Positions 25,633 to 34,657 of a stretch of 64,000 nucleotides of DNA are shown piece by piece. The translations under genes and the position numbers were made by a program. The DNA comes from Terriglobia bacterium (lineage in GTDB: Bacteria > Acidobacteriota > Terriglobia > Terriglobales > SCQP01): contig JAJPKR010000014.1 in the NCBI GenBank assembly GCA_021323595.1, forward strand, positions 62,001-126,000, read 5' to 3'. Every line of letters starts with the position of its first letter. The stretch's first letter is position 1. The notes beneath the pieces are model-generated. The model searched no databases. It had not been told where the DNA came from and saw only the letters and a program-made list of their open reading frames with translations.

Positions 25633-28376
25633 AGCCGCGCGGGCACAGCACGCCTGGCCCGCGCCTACTCTTCGCGGCCGCGCTTGTGCTCGCCGCCGCC
25701 TGCGCGGTTCGGGCGCAAACACCCGGGCCTCCCGGCGGGATCCTCGTCGGCGCGGAAGCGCTGGACGAATCCGGCACACAGCTCTACCTGCCGGCCGGCT
25801 TCGGCCCGCGGCAATATGGCTGGCTCGTCGACTACGAGCAAGCCACCGCCCGCGACGGCACGTTCTCGCTGTCGCTCGATTCGGCGACCGACGGCAACGT
25901 GTGGCGCAGCGGCAACAATCTCGCCGCCTGGCGCAACGCGCCGCTGCTCGGCGGCCAGGCGAACTTCTTCGGCGGCACGGTCCTGGCGCCGTCCGATCTC
26001 CTGGACACTCATTTCGCCAATCTGTTCAGCCCGCAGCTGATGCTCTCGGGCGGAGAATTCACCTGGCAGCGGCAGAGCGGGTGGCAGTTGGCGCTGTTCG
26101 CGGGCCGCAACCTGATTTCGCAGGGACCGTACATTCCCTTTTTCACCTCCGCGCCCGATCTGCTGTGGGGCGCTTCGTTGCGGCCGCCGCAATGGCATCG
26201 CTGGCAGTTCGAGGCCCGCTATCTGCGCACGCGCGCAGCGGCGACGAGCGGCCCGCTGCTGAACGGCGCGCTGGGCGCGGTGCCCGCGAGCTCGCAAGAG
26301 CTTTATCTCAACGGAAACTGGCGCTGGGACAAGGATTCGCAATGGCTGAACGAGATCGCGGTTTCGCGAGCCGCGGCCAAGCCGGACGGAACCGGCGGAT
26401 CGTTCATCTCCTTCGCCAGCGGCCCGGTGCTGGAGCGGCCGCGCTACGACGTGCAGGCTTACGCCTTGCGGCAAGGCGCCGATTACTTCCCGGTCAGCAA
26501 CGAAGTGCTGGGCGATCGCGAGGGCGGCTATGTGGCGGCCGATCTTCGTCCCTGGCGCCGGTGGAGCTTCTCGGGCAATGCGGCCGACTTGCGCGACAAC
26601 GTGCAGAACAACGCTGCGACGCCGACGCTCGACGCTCTCAGCACGAGCGCGGCGGCAACGTTCAGTCCCGGCGAGGGCTACAGCCTGACCGGCAGCGTCA
26701 ATCAGACGGCATTGAGCTCGCCCGCCAATGGCGCGCCGGGCGCGGGAGGCGCGGCCCGCCTGTGGGCCACGCAGGTGCAAGCCGCGCGCGTCTATGGCCC
26801 GAATCAAACGCAATTGCGCTGGCAAGATTGGGTGACCCACGCCGCCGCGGGCCTGGGCGCCACTTCGGCCATCCAAACCGAGGAGGTGCAGCAGCAGCGC
26901 AATTTCGGCGGGAATTTCCTGTCCGCCGCCTTCGGCTTGCAGCAAGGCAACAACAGCGGCAGCCCGCACGCGCTCTCCCTGCACATGAACTTGGCCGCGG
27001 ACCTCAACTGGGGGCAGCGGGTTTCGCTGTTCGCCAGCGGGCAGATCGGCCGCGATCTTCGCGATCAATCGGCGCTCTCGCTCACTTCCATTCGCACGTG
27101 GGTGGCCGCGGTGCAGGTGCACCTGCCGGCGCAGTTCGAGCTTTCCGGGCAATTCGTGCGCAACGCCGTCGTCTCGCAGCTCAACGCACAGCGCCTGCTT
27201 CTAGCGGGCTTGGCTTCCGGGCCGGTCGCGCTGCTGCCCGGCACCTCGCAGCAAGTCGTCTTCGTGCGGCTGACCAAGAGCTTCCGCTGGGGCGCACGCG
27301 TGCCGATGTGGGGCAGCGCCGGGGGGACCTTCAGCTCCTCGCTCGCGCCGAGCTACGGCTCGGTCGAGGGCGTCGTTTTCGACGACCGCGCGCACACGGG
27401 CGAGCGCGCGCCCGGGGACGAGGGGCTGGCGGGCGTCGTCGTGCGCTTGAACGGCGCCGTCGCCACCTCGGACACGCACGGGCGCTTTCAATTCAACGGC
27501 GTCCGCACCGGCCATTACACACTGGAGATCGACGTGGACCACTTGCCGGTGCGCTACACGCCCCCGCCCGAGACCGAGATTCCCATCGAGGTGCGCGCCA
27601 GCGGCACGCCCGCCGTGCAAATCCCATTGCAGTTAGCCGGCTCGATTCGCGGCCAGGTGCGCAGCGAGGGCGCGAGCGACCTCGCGGGCATCGCCCTGCG
27701 CTTGACGCCGGGCCATGAACTGGCCTTCACCGACAGCAGCGGCGCCTTTCACTTCGACAACGTTCCGCCCGGGCGCTATGCCGTGCAAGTGCTCAAGGAT
27801 TCCTTGCCGCCCGGCGTGGCAATCGAGGGGCGGGGGCAAGCGCCGGTGGCGGTGGCGAGCGGAGCTGTAGCGGCGAGCCCGACGCTGCGCCTCCATTCGA
27901 CCGCCCAGCCCCGTCCGGTGCAAGTGATCGAGGCGCCCGCCGAGCAAATCGTCGTGCCGCTCGTCGCACCGCCGCCGGCGCAGGCCACAGCGCAAGCCGG
28001 GAAGGCGACGACCCGTCCTGCCAAACTCAAGCCCGTGCCCAGCCGCTGCCGGCCGAGCGGGCGCTTGCGCCGGGGGCGACATTCCTTGCGCCGGCACCGG
28101 GCGCGCTCCAAAGCGCGCCGAGCCCGTCCGCGCGCGAGGCACGCGACTGCCCATCGCGATTCCGCCGGGCGAAGCCGGCGCCGGGCGCGCGCGGCGCTGC
28201 GCCGGAGGCCGAGGCGGCGCCTGCGCGCGGCGACGCGCCGCAAGCGCTTCACGGTTCGCCGCAGGCCGGCGGCTTCCCGCCGCGCGCGGGCGGCGGGCGG
28301 CGCAGCCAACGGGCCGGGCGCCCGCCATCGCGCGACCGTCCTAAAGCGCATCGATTGCCTTGAGTTGCAGCGCTAG
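25629..28376 (+). CDS. Usher-like outer-membrane protein with SdrD-B-like and carboxypeptidase-regulatory domains; C-terminus frameshifted
   Basis: 915 residues as read, GTG start overlapping the chaperone stop. Signal peptide (LLFAAALVLAAACAVRA), then ~550 residues of alternating amphipathic strands rich in Trp/Tyr/Gln/Asn, as expected for an outer-membrane beta-barrel. Next comes an SdrD-B-like domain, YGSVEGVVFDDRAHTGERAPGDEG ... TSDTHGRFQFNGVRTGHY, and a second similar domain SIRGQVRSEGASDLAG ... TDSSGAFHFDNVPPGRY. This domain order resembles usher-like proteins that partner PapD chaperones. From ~res 800 the frame turns into an Arg-rich tail (SLRRHRARSKARRARPRARH), while the +1 frame reads Ala/Pro-rich linker (AQPLPAERALAPGATFLAPA). 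An indel near 28030 is therefore likely. Confidence 0.65.
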   Translation: MKPRGHSTPGPRLLFAAALVLAAACAVRAQTPGPPGGILVGAEALDESGTQLYLPAGFGPRQYGWLVDYEQATARDGTFSLSLDSATDGNVWRSGNNLAAWRNAPLLGGQANFFGGTVLAPSDLLDTHFANLFSPQLMLSGGEFTWQRQSGWQLALFAGRNLISQGPYIPFFTSAPDLLWGASLRPPQWHRWQFEARYLRTRAAATSGPLLNGALGAVPASSQELYLNGNWRWDKDSQWLNEIAVSRAAAKPDGTGGSFISFASGPVLERPRYDVQAYALRQGADYFPVSNEVLGDREGGYVAADLRPWRRWSFSGNAADLRDNVQNNAATPTLDALSTSAAATFSPGEGYSLTGSVNQTALSSPANGAPGAGGAARLWATQVQAARVYGPNQTQLRWQDWVTHAAAGLGATSAIQTEEVQQQRNFGGNFLSAAFGLQQGNNSGSPHALSLHMNLAADLNWGQRVSLFASGQIGRDLRDQSALSLTSIRTWVAAVQVHLPAQFELSGQFVRNAVVSQLNAQRLLLAGLASGPVALLPGTSQQVVFVRLTKSFRWGARVPMWGSAGGTFSSSLAPSYGSVEGVVFDDRAHTGERAPGDEGLAGVVVRLNGAVATSDTHGRFQFNGVRTGHYTLEIDVDHLPVRYTPPPETEIPIEVRASGTPAVQIPLQLAGSIRGQVRSEGASDLAGIALRLTPGHELAFTDSSGAFHFDNVPPGRYAVQVLKDSLPPGVAIEGRGQAPVAVASGAVAASPTLRLHSTAQPRPVQVIEAPAEQIVVPLVAPPPAQATAQAGKATTRPAKLKPVPSRCRPSGRLRRGRHSLRRHRARSKARRARPRARHATAHRDSAGRSRRRARAALRRRPRRRLRAATRRKRFTVRRRPAASRRARAAGGAANGPGARHRATVLKRIDCLELQR

Positions 28377-28402
28377 CCGGAATTACGCAAGCGATCGCCG
28401 TT

Positions 28403-30430
28403 CTACCAGACGCGGCAGGCCTTCGGACCGCGGTTCATCGCGGTATTCGGACCACAATGAAAGGCCGCCGCGAAATCCGGATCGTTTTGCACCGCGCCAT
28501 CGACGCGGAAGCGGCCTGGCGAATGCGGGTCCACCGTGGCCTCCAGGCGCGCCATCTGCGGCCGCACGTTTTGGCACCAGATCTGTCCGTAAGCCACGAA
28601 GAACAGTTGCGCCATCGTAAAGCCGTCAATGGAGCGGTGCATGCCCTGCGGCCCGAGCACGGACTCGAGCGCCGCGTAAGAGATGCGGAGGCCGCCGTTG
28701 TCGGCGGTGTTCTCGCCCAAGGTGAGGCGGCCGTTGAGATGCACGCCCGGCACGGGGCTGAAGCCGGAATATTCATCCACCAAACATTGCGCCCGCTGAT
28801 CGAAGGCTTTGGCGTCCGCTTCCGTCCACCAATCATGCAAGTTGCCGTGCGCGTCGAATTTGCGGCCTTCGTCGTCGAAGCCGTGCGTGAGCTCATGCCC
28901 GATCACCACGCCCATGCCGCCGAAATTGGCCGCGTCGGGCGCCTGGGCGCTGAAAAACGGCGGCTGCAGGATGCCGGCGGGAAAGACGATTTCGTTGCGG
29001 TTGGGCGAGTAATAGGCGTTCACCGTGGGCGGCGTCATGCCGAATTCATTCTTGTCGGGCGGCTTGCCGATGAACGAAAGGCGGCGATGCACCTCGAAGG
29101 CGTCGGCGCGCACGACGTCGCCGAGAAAGTCGGTGCGGCTCAGGCGAATGGAGCTATAGTCGCGCCACTTTTTGGGATAGCCGATCTTGTTGACGATGGC
29201 ATGCAGCTTCACCAGCGCCTGCCGCTTGGTCGCCTCGGTCATCCAGGGCAGGTCGGTGATATCGGTTTCCAGCGACCGCTCCAGCGCCTGCACCATCTGC
29301 TCGGCGCGCGCTTTGCTGCTCGGCGGGAAATAGCGCGCGACGTAGAGCTGGCCCAGGGCCTCGCCCAATTCTTCGTCGGTATAGCGCACGCAGCGCTTCC
29401 AGCGCGCCTGTTGCTCGGGAGCGCCGGTCAGCGTTTTGCCGTAGAAAGCGAAGTTCGCATCGACAAAGGGTTGCGACAAGTAGGGCGCAGCGGCATGCAC
29501 CCAATGCCAACGCAGGTAGGTTTTCCAGTCGGCGAGCGGACGCGCGGTGACGGCCGTTTGCAGGGCGGTGAAGAAGCCCGGCACGGCGACATTGATCTCG
29601 CGCACCGGCGGGGCGCCCACCTCGGTAAAAAAGCTGGTCCAATCGAGCGCCGGCGTCAGCCGCTCGAGTTGTTGCGCCGTCATCTTGTGATAGACGCGAT
29701 TGGGATCGCGGCGGGCGGCGCGCTCCAGGGATGCCTGCGCCAAGGCGGTTTCCACGCTCAAGACGGTGGCGGCTTCGCGGCGCGCCTGAGCGGGCGCGTC
29801 GCCGAGCAGCGTGAACATCTGGGCGACGTGGGCTTCGTATTGCTGCCGGAGAGCGGCCGATTTCGGATCGGTCCGGGTGTAATAGTCGCGATCCGGCAGC
29901 CCCAGCCCGCCTTGGTCGGCGGCGCCGATGACCATATCCGAGTTCTTGAAATCGGGCCGCGCGCCGAAGGAAAACATCACCGCGACGCCCTCGCGGTGCA
30001 GCCGCGCCACCTCCGCCATCAACTCGGCGCGGGTATGGATCGCGGCGATGCGCGCGAGCTCCGGCCGGAGGGGACGATCCCCGAGACGATCGATCTCGCC
30101 GGTATTCATGCAGGCGGCGTAAAAGTCCCCGACTTCCCGCTCGACCTGGGTGCGCCCGGGGCGGTCCGCCTCGACTCCGTCGAGAATGCCGCGCAGCTCC
30201 CGCCGATTGTTCTCGGCGAGCTCGTTGAAGCGCCCCCAGCTCGATTGGTCGGCGGGGATCGGGTGAGTGGCGTTCCAGGTGCCGCAGGCGTACTGGAAAA
30301 AGTCCGTGCAAGGATCGGCCTGGCGGTCCAGCGCCGACAGATCCACGCCCGGCGTCAAAGGCGACTGCGCCCAGGCGGCCGCCGACAGCACGGCCACGCC
30401 CACGATTCCCACGACGATGCGCCAACGCAC
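28403..30430 (-). CDS. M13-family metalloendopeptidase (PepO/neprilysin-like)
   Basis: 675 residues. GTG start with GGAGG 7 nt upstream and a signal peptide (MRWRIVVGIVGVAVLSAAAWAQ). N-terminal DPCTDFFQYACGTW, zinc motif VVIGHELTHGFDDEGRKFD, the third-ligand motif GENTADNGGLRIS, and the C-terminal CRVW are all hallmarks of the M13 family. Length is standard. Expected periplasmic or lipid-free secreted peptidase acting on oligopeptides. Independent transcription unit, facing the usher-like gene with only 26 nt between stops. Confidence 0.93.
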   Translation of the reverse strand: MRWRIVVGIVGVAVLSAAAWAQSPLTPGVDLSALDRQADPCTDFFQYACGTWNATHPIPADQSSWGRFNELAENNRRELRGILDGVEADRPGRTQVEREVGDFYAACMNTGEIDRLGDRPLRPELARIAAIHTRAELMAEVARLHREGVAVMFSFGARPDFKNSDMVIGAADQGGLGLPDRDYYTRTDPKSAALRQQYEAHVAQMFTLLGDAPAQARREAATVLSVETALAQASLERAARRDPNRVYHKMTAQQLERLTPALDWTSFFTEVGAPPVREINVAVPGFFTALQTAVTARPLADWKTYLRWHWVHAAAPYLSQPFVDANFAFYGKTLTGAPEQQARWKRCVRYTDEELGEALGQLYVARYFPPSSKARAEQMVQALERSLETDITDLPWMTEATKRQALVKLHAIVNKIGYPKKWRDYSSIRLSRTDFLGDVVRADAFEVHRRLSFIGKPPDKNEFGMTPPTVNAYYSPNRNEIVFPAGILQPPFFSAQAPDAANFGGMGVVIGHELTHGFDDEGRKFDAHGNLHDWWTEADAKAFDQRAQCLVDEYSGFSPVPGVHLNGRLTLGENTADNGGLRISYAALESVLGPQGMHRSIDGFTMAQLFFVAYGQIWCQNVRPQMARLEATVDPHSPGRFRVDGAVQNDPDFAAAFHCGPNTAMNRGPKACRVW

Positions 30431-30519
30431 GCCGACACCTCCCGCCGCGCCGTATGGCGCGAACCCGCCATTAAATCACAAGCGGGCGGCGCAAGGCGAG
30501 GGTGTGTCGAGGCCGCCGG

Positions 30520-30897
30520 CTAGCCGCTGTACGCCGTGGGATCCGCCAGGATCTTCTCGATTCCATCGCGCAGGCTTTGCAAGCTGAGCGGCTTGGCGAT
30601 AAAAAACGGCACGCCGGTGCTCTCGGCCATCTGCGAATCGTAGCCGGTCATGAAGAGCACGGGGACCTGCGGCCAGAGGCGGTGCAGCCGCTCCGCCAAC
30701 TGATGTCCGTTCATCTCCGGCATGGTGATATCGCTCACAACAAGATCGAAGCCGCTCTTCTCGCGCGCCGCCAGATCCAGGGCCTGGCTGGGCAGGGTCA
30801 TGGTAGTGACTTCGTGGCCCAAATGCTTCAGCATTTCCGCCGTGGTTTCCGCCACCGCGGGTTCATCCTCGACCAGCAGGATGCGCACACGCTTCAT
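30520..30897 (-). CDS. Single-domain response regulator (CheY-like receiver)
   Basis: 125 residues, receiver only: acidic pair in LLVEDEPAV, phospho-acceptor in LVVSDITMPEMNG, threonine in LFMTGYD and lysine in IAKPLS. No output domain. It overlaps the upstream histidine kinase by 4 nt (ATGA), so kinase and receiver form a pair. It probably acts as a phospho-relay intermediate or by protein contact, like the detached receivers of hybrid kinases. Output partner not in sight. Confidence 0.9.
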   Translation of the reverse strand: MKRVRILLVEDEPAVAETTAEMLKHLGHEVTTMTLPSQALDLAAREKSGFDLVVSDITMPEMNGHQLAERLHRLWPQVPVLFMTGYDSQMAESTGVPFFIAKPLSLQSLRDGIEKILADPTAYSG

Positions 30898-32693
30898 CGG
30901 GACGCCTCCATCGCGACCGCTGCTTCAGCGGCCGGAGCAAACGGCAACAATATTTCGAACCGCGCGCCCTGGCCCGGCGCGCTGTCCACCGTAATCACTC
31001 CTCCGTGTCCCTGCACAATACCGTACACGATTGCGAGGCCAAGTCCAGTGCCTTTGCCGGGCATTTTCGTGGAAAAAAATGGCTCGAAGATGCGGCTGCG
31101 CACCTCGTCCGACATTCCGTGCCCATTGTCACTGACCGAAAGGACAGCCCAGCAGCCCGGTTCCTTGTCGGGCGGCGCGAAGTCAGCCCGGTCCTCAAGG
31201 CTGACGACCAGCCGCCCGCCCGCCTCCGGCAGCGCTTGGCGCGCGTTCAGGCACAAGTTCAGCAGCACCTGCTGCAATTGCGTTCTGTTGCCGCGCACGC
31301 TCCCGGGGCGGCAGCGGATATCGACGGCGATGGTGATGTTTTCCGGCAGGCCGCTGCGCAGCATCTCGCAGGTTTGGCTGACGAGCGCGGCGAGATCCAG
31401 CGGCGCCATCTCCACGCGCTGGCGCCGGGAGAAGGCCAGCAGCTGCGCCACCAAGTCCGCGGCGCGCCGGCCGGAATCGCCAATGGTGCGAATGCGGTCG
31501 GCGCAATCGCCGGGCAGGCTATCCTCGTATTTCACCTTGATCAACTCGACCTGCCCGAGCACCGCGGTCAAAAGATTGTTGAAGTCGTGAGCCACGCCCG
31601 CGGTGAGCGTGCCGATGGCCTCCATTTTTTGCGATTGCAGGAGCTGGCTTTGCAACTGCTTTTCGGCGGTGACGTCCCAGAGCACGCTGCGCGCGCCCGT
31701 CCACTTGCCGCTGCGGTCGAAGGTGGCGCGAATGAAAAAACGCATGGTGTGCGTGCGCCCGTCAGCGCCGAGGAAATCGGCCTCGAGGCCGTCCAGTCTG
31801 CCGGCGCGCCGCACCTGCTCCAGCACCGCTTCCGGCGAGGGCAGGGAGGCGGCAGAAGCGGGCACGGTGAATTCCCGGATCAAATGGCCGATCACGCACT
31901 CCCGCGGCAGCCCGAGAATGTCGAGCGCGACCTGGTTGATTTCGGTGACTTCTCCGCGGGAGTTCACGGTGTGATACCAGAGCGGGGAGCGGTGAAACAG
32001 ATCACTCAGGTAATCGCGGCCGGCTTCCGCCAAGCCCCTCTGCTCATCCACCGCGAAGAGCACCATGGCGAGCCCGCAGAAGACCTTGCTGATCAGCGTC
32101 TGCGCGTCCACCAAGGCGCCGGTCTCGATCTGGGCCCAGGTGGCCCACAGCCAAGGCGCAAGAACAAATCCCAAACCCCAGCCGATCAGCGCCAGCGCCA
32201 GCACCCAGCGGGTGAGGCGAGAGCCGATTCCCAGGCGCAAGATCGCCAGGCCGCCGATAATGGGCAAGACGCCAAAAGCCACCGTCTGCGCCACCGGCCG
32301 CCATTCCGGCTTGAAGACGACCCAGGCAGCCAAGACCGCGGCAAAGGCGCGTGCGCCCCAGCCCACGGCGCGCCGCCGCCCGCTCACCTTTCCGGCCTCT
32401 TCGGCGCGGGCGCCAACCGGCAAGTAAAATACCCAATCCACGAACAGCAGGATGGCCAGCACCAAAAGCCCGTCGGCAACGGCGCCGGTGAGCGGCATGC
32501 CGATGCCGGCGCGCTGCAGCACTTGCAGAAAGAAATGCACCGCCATCACGCCCCAGGCCCACAGCCAAGCGCGGCGCAAGCGCCGGCGCGCTGGCGGGAA
32601 TGGCACGTAGAGCAGCACAACCGTGATCGCAACCGCGGCGCAGGCGCCAAGAAGCGAAATCGAGGCGTTGAAATTCACGGCTGGTCCCGACAC
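30894..32693 (-). CDS. Membrane histidine kinase with PAS domain
   Basis: 599 residues. About seven hydrophobic segments in the first ~230 residues (FNASISLLGACAAVAITVVLLYV onward), then a PAS domain (LFHRSPLWYHTVNSRGEVTEINQVAL). HisKA contains GVAHDFNNLLTAVLGQ with the phospho-accepting histidine, and the ATPase domain has NLCLNARQALP (N box), DNGHGM (G1) and GKGTGLGLAIVYGIV (G2). The DFNN form is typical of kinases paired with free receivers. The signal is probably sensed in the membrane. GTG start; a GTG five codons in is an alternative. Co-transcribed with the receiver gene. Confidence 0.9.
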   Translation of the reverse strand: MSGPAVNFNASISLLGACAAVAITVVLLYVPFPPARRRLRRAWLWAWGVMAVHFFLQVLQRAGIGMPLTGAVADGLLVLAILLFVDWVFYLPVGARAEEAGKVSGRRRAVGWGARAFAAVLAAWVVFKPEWRPVAQTVAFGVLPIIGGLAILRLGIGSRLTRWVLALALIGWGLGFVLAPWLWATWAQIETGALVDAQTLISKVFCGLAMVLFAVDEQRGLAEAGRDYLSDLFHRSPLWYHTVNSRGEVTEINQVALDILGLPRECVIGHLIREFTVPASAASLPSPEAVLEQVRRAGRLDGLEADFLGADGRTHTMRFFIRATFDRSGKWTGARSVLWDVTAEKQLQSQLLQSQKMEAIGTLTAGVAHDFNNLLTAVLGQVELIKVKYEDSLPGDCADRIRTIGDSGRRAADLVAQLLAFSRRQRVEMAPLDLAALVSQTCEMLRSGLPENITIAVDIRCRPGSVRGNRTQLQQVLLNLCLNARQALPEAGGRLVVSLEDRADFAPPDKEPGCWAVLSVSDNGHGMSDEVRSRIFEPFFSTKMPGKGTGLGLAIVYGIVQGHGGVITVDSAPGQGARFEILLPFAPAAEAAVAMEASR

Positions 32694-32831
32694 TACCGCG
32701 CCGGCGGCGCGGAAACAAGCTGGCCGGTAACTCTCTTGCCATTACTCATACGGACCCGATTCTTTAGAATTTCCTAATTCGCCGGGCGCTCGGGGAAGGG
32801 TCGGCGAGGGCAGGGCCGCACAAGGCCGGCG

Positions 32832-33515
32832 CTAGGCCGCCGCGCCCGGCGAGGAGCGATCGTCCCGGGCGGGATGCTGCGGCGGACGGCGAGATAAGCG
32901 CACCAATCGAAAGATCGAATAGGCGCTGGCGGCGATGGCGACGAAGACCAAGAAATAGATCACGTAACGGAAACTGGGCGTATTCAGCCAGGCGACGATG
33001 CCGCGCCCGAACTTGACGGCGAGCGCGGCCTCGATGAAAAAGCGGGCGAAGCGCATCGCGCCCAGCACCAGCATGAAGCGCGTTTTCGGCACCTCCAGCG
33101 CGCCCGCTGCCAGCACCCATGCGGTGTAAGGAAACGGCGGCGGAATGATGGCCGGCGCGGCGAACAGTTCCGGCCCATAGCGGGTGACGCGGTTGTGCAA
33201 TTGCTGGTAGCGCCGGGGCGAAATCTGGGCCTTGATGAACGTCTCGCCGCCTTTGGCGCCCACCCAATAGCTCACGTAGGAGCCGATCACCGATCCGACG
33301 GTGGCGCCGATGGCATACAAATAGAATTGATCGCGCTGCACCGATGAAAGCACGATTACCAAGATGTCGTTGGCAAAGGGCAGGGTCAAAAAGCTGGAGT
33401 CCAAGGCACTGAGGATTACCAGGCCAAAAAAGCCGAGATGCAAGAAGAAATAGAAGATCGCGGCGGCCCAGCCTTTATGAACCGGCAAAAGCGGGCGCGC
33501 CGCTTTCGCCGGCAC
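32832..33515 (-). CDS. VTT/DedA-type (SNARE-associated) membrane protein
   Basis: ~227 residues from a GTG at 33515. Hydrophobic segments flank FGLVILSALDSSFLTLPFANDILVIVLSS and the VTT-domain signature region GATVGSVIGSYVSYWVGAKGG ... YGPELFAAPAIIPPPFPYTAWVLAAGAL, as in DedA/TVP38 family proteins implicated in lipid transport and membrane homeostasis. The ORF track runs to 33998, but residues before 33515 are Arg/Gly/Pro-rich, antisense-like and partly overlap the gene at 33650. No convincing ribosome site is visible, so the exact start is uncertain. Confidence 0.75.
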   Translation of the reverse strand: MPAKAARPLLPVHKGWAAAIFYFFLHLGFFGLVILSALDSSFLTLPFANDILVIVLSSVQRDQFYLYAIGATVGSVIGSYVSYWVGAKGGETFIKAQISPRRYQQLHNRVTRYGPELFAAPAIIPPPFPYTAWVLAAGALEVPKTRFMLVLGAMRFARFFIEAALAVKFGRGIVAWLNTPSFRYVIYFLVFVAIAASAYSIFRLVRLSRRPPQHPARDDRSSPGAAA

Positions 33516-33649
33516 CTGCAGAATCAGCGCCGCGAGAGCGAAGCAGCGCGGCCGCTCCGGGCCGGGGAGCGATTCCCGCTGCCCGCGGCTTACGGGCTTC
33601 GAGGCGTGCCCGCAAGCGTTCCGGCGCGCGGGCGCCTCACGCAATTGAC

Positions 33650-34255
33650 TTACTGCACCCACTGCAGCCGTGCCGTGATCCGAGCCGAAAAATCCTCTTC
33701 CGCTTCCGACCACAATCGCCGCCGGTCGGGATGCACCGCCGCCGCGAGGCGATTCGAAAACGCAACCAGAGCCGCCAAATTCTCCTGGAACTTGCGTTTG
33801 GTTTCCACATTGGCCGGCTGCTCGGGAGCTAAAAACAGCGCTTCCGGACCTAAGTCGATCGCCAGATCGCCCTCCTCGCGCGGGCACGCCGCCGCGGCGC
33901 TCTCGAAATGAGGGCCGAAGAGGGCAACCCGGACCGGGCTGGGAGTTCGCTGCCAAGGAGAGCCGGGTGGCGCCGAGGCCGGCACCCACACGTCCCAAGC
34001 GCTCTCGGCTTCGAAGGCATAGTCGTCGTGGAGGTGTTCGCGCAACAGCGCGATCGCCTCGGCAATCGCGAGCCCGGGCGCGAAGCGTTCCTCAAGCAGC
34101 GCCGGCTGCGTCCAATCGAGCGGCGTCACGCGCACGCCGCGCACGCCCGGCGCGAGGCGCGACTCGGGCAACGCGCGCAGGGCAGCTTCGAGGGGAGCCA
34201 GGGTCGGTTGGGCGCGCGGCGGCAGCCACAAATTCAGAAAGACCCGATCCGCCAT
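33650..34255 (-). CDS. Hypothetical cytosolic protein, 201 aa
   Basis: No family recognised. A soluble alpha/beta-like sequence: FLNLWLPPRAQPTLAPLEAALRALP at the N-terminus, DDYAFEAESAWDVWVP in the middle, DLAIDLGPEALFL, and a helical, charged C-terminus (VETKRKFQENLAALVAFSNRLAAAV). Codon pattern looks native and no signal or membrane segment is seen. A TAACCT box 8 nt before the ATG may be its -10. Divergent from the small gene at 34359. It may be a private protein of this lineage; possibly similar to uncharacterised acidobacterial proteins. Confidence 0.65.
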   Translation of the reverse strand: MADRVFLNLWLPPRAQPTLAPLEAALRALPESRLAPGVRGVRVTPLDWTQPALLEERFAPGLAIAEAIALLREHLHDDYAFEAESAWDVWVPASAPPGSPWQRTPSPVRVALFGPHFESAAAACPREEGDLAIDLGPEALFLAPEQPANVETKRKFQENLAALVAFSNRLAAAVHPDRRRLWSEAEEDFSARITARLQWVQ

Positions 34256-34358
34256 GCGCTCTCAGGTTATCGCGAGAAGCGAGCCGCGTGTCGCAGCCGT
34301 TCGCTACTCGCGAATTCGCACTTTGGATTGGCCTGCGCGGGCTTAAAATGCGTTGCAG

Positions 34359-34553
34359 ATGGATAGCCCTCAGGAACGCGCCTATCGTTCGGCATTCCGC
34401 CGGGTGGAGGCTTTGCAGATCGAACTCGCCCGCCACGTCTATTCGGTCCAGAGGCGCCAAGAGGCGGAGCGCAAGCTGGAAGAAGCCATGAAGGCTTTGG
34501 ATGCGGCGCGCCGCGATCTGCTGCGCCTGCGCCGCCTCAAACAGGCCGCTTAA
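34359..34553 (+). CDS. Small coiled-coil protein, 64 aa
   Basis: ATG 34359 (the ORF track uses a TTG two codons earlier). The chain is one long amphipathic, highly charged helix: AFRRVEALQIELARHVYSVQRRQEAERKLEEAMKALDAARRDLLRLRRL, with heptad-like Leu/Ala spacing. Function unknown; such proteins often oligomerise or act as small adaptors. A TAAAAT sequence 9 nt before the ATG could be a -10 box giving an almost leaderless mRNA. Native-looking codons support it as a real small gene. Confidence 0.6.
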   Translation: MDSPQERAYRSAFRRVEALQIELARHVYSVQRRQEAERKLEEAMKALDAARRDLLRLRRLKQAA

Positions 34554-34645
34554 CCGCCGCGCCTTTCACAATCGCCGTCACGCGGCCGTTTTTCCCGGGC
34601 TGGGCGCGCGCCTGCCTTCGGCTCGTGAAACGTTCCGGCCCGGGC

Positions 34646-34651
34646 TAGACT
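34646..34651 (+). promoter_or_regulatory. -10 box TAGACT, predicted leaderless start
   Basis: TAGACT followed by GGCGGC and the GTG at 34658: 6-nt spacing, the same geometry as the boxes before 9559, 19272 and 46902. The GGCGGC spacer could weakly mimic a ribosome site. Confidence 0.4.
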
Positions 34652-34657
34652 GGCGGC

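Noticed and set aside
33516-33998. N-terminal extension of the VTT/DedA ORF
   Set aside because: The sequence is Arg/Gly/Pro-rich with no hydrophobic pattern and overlaps the gene at 33650 in another frame.
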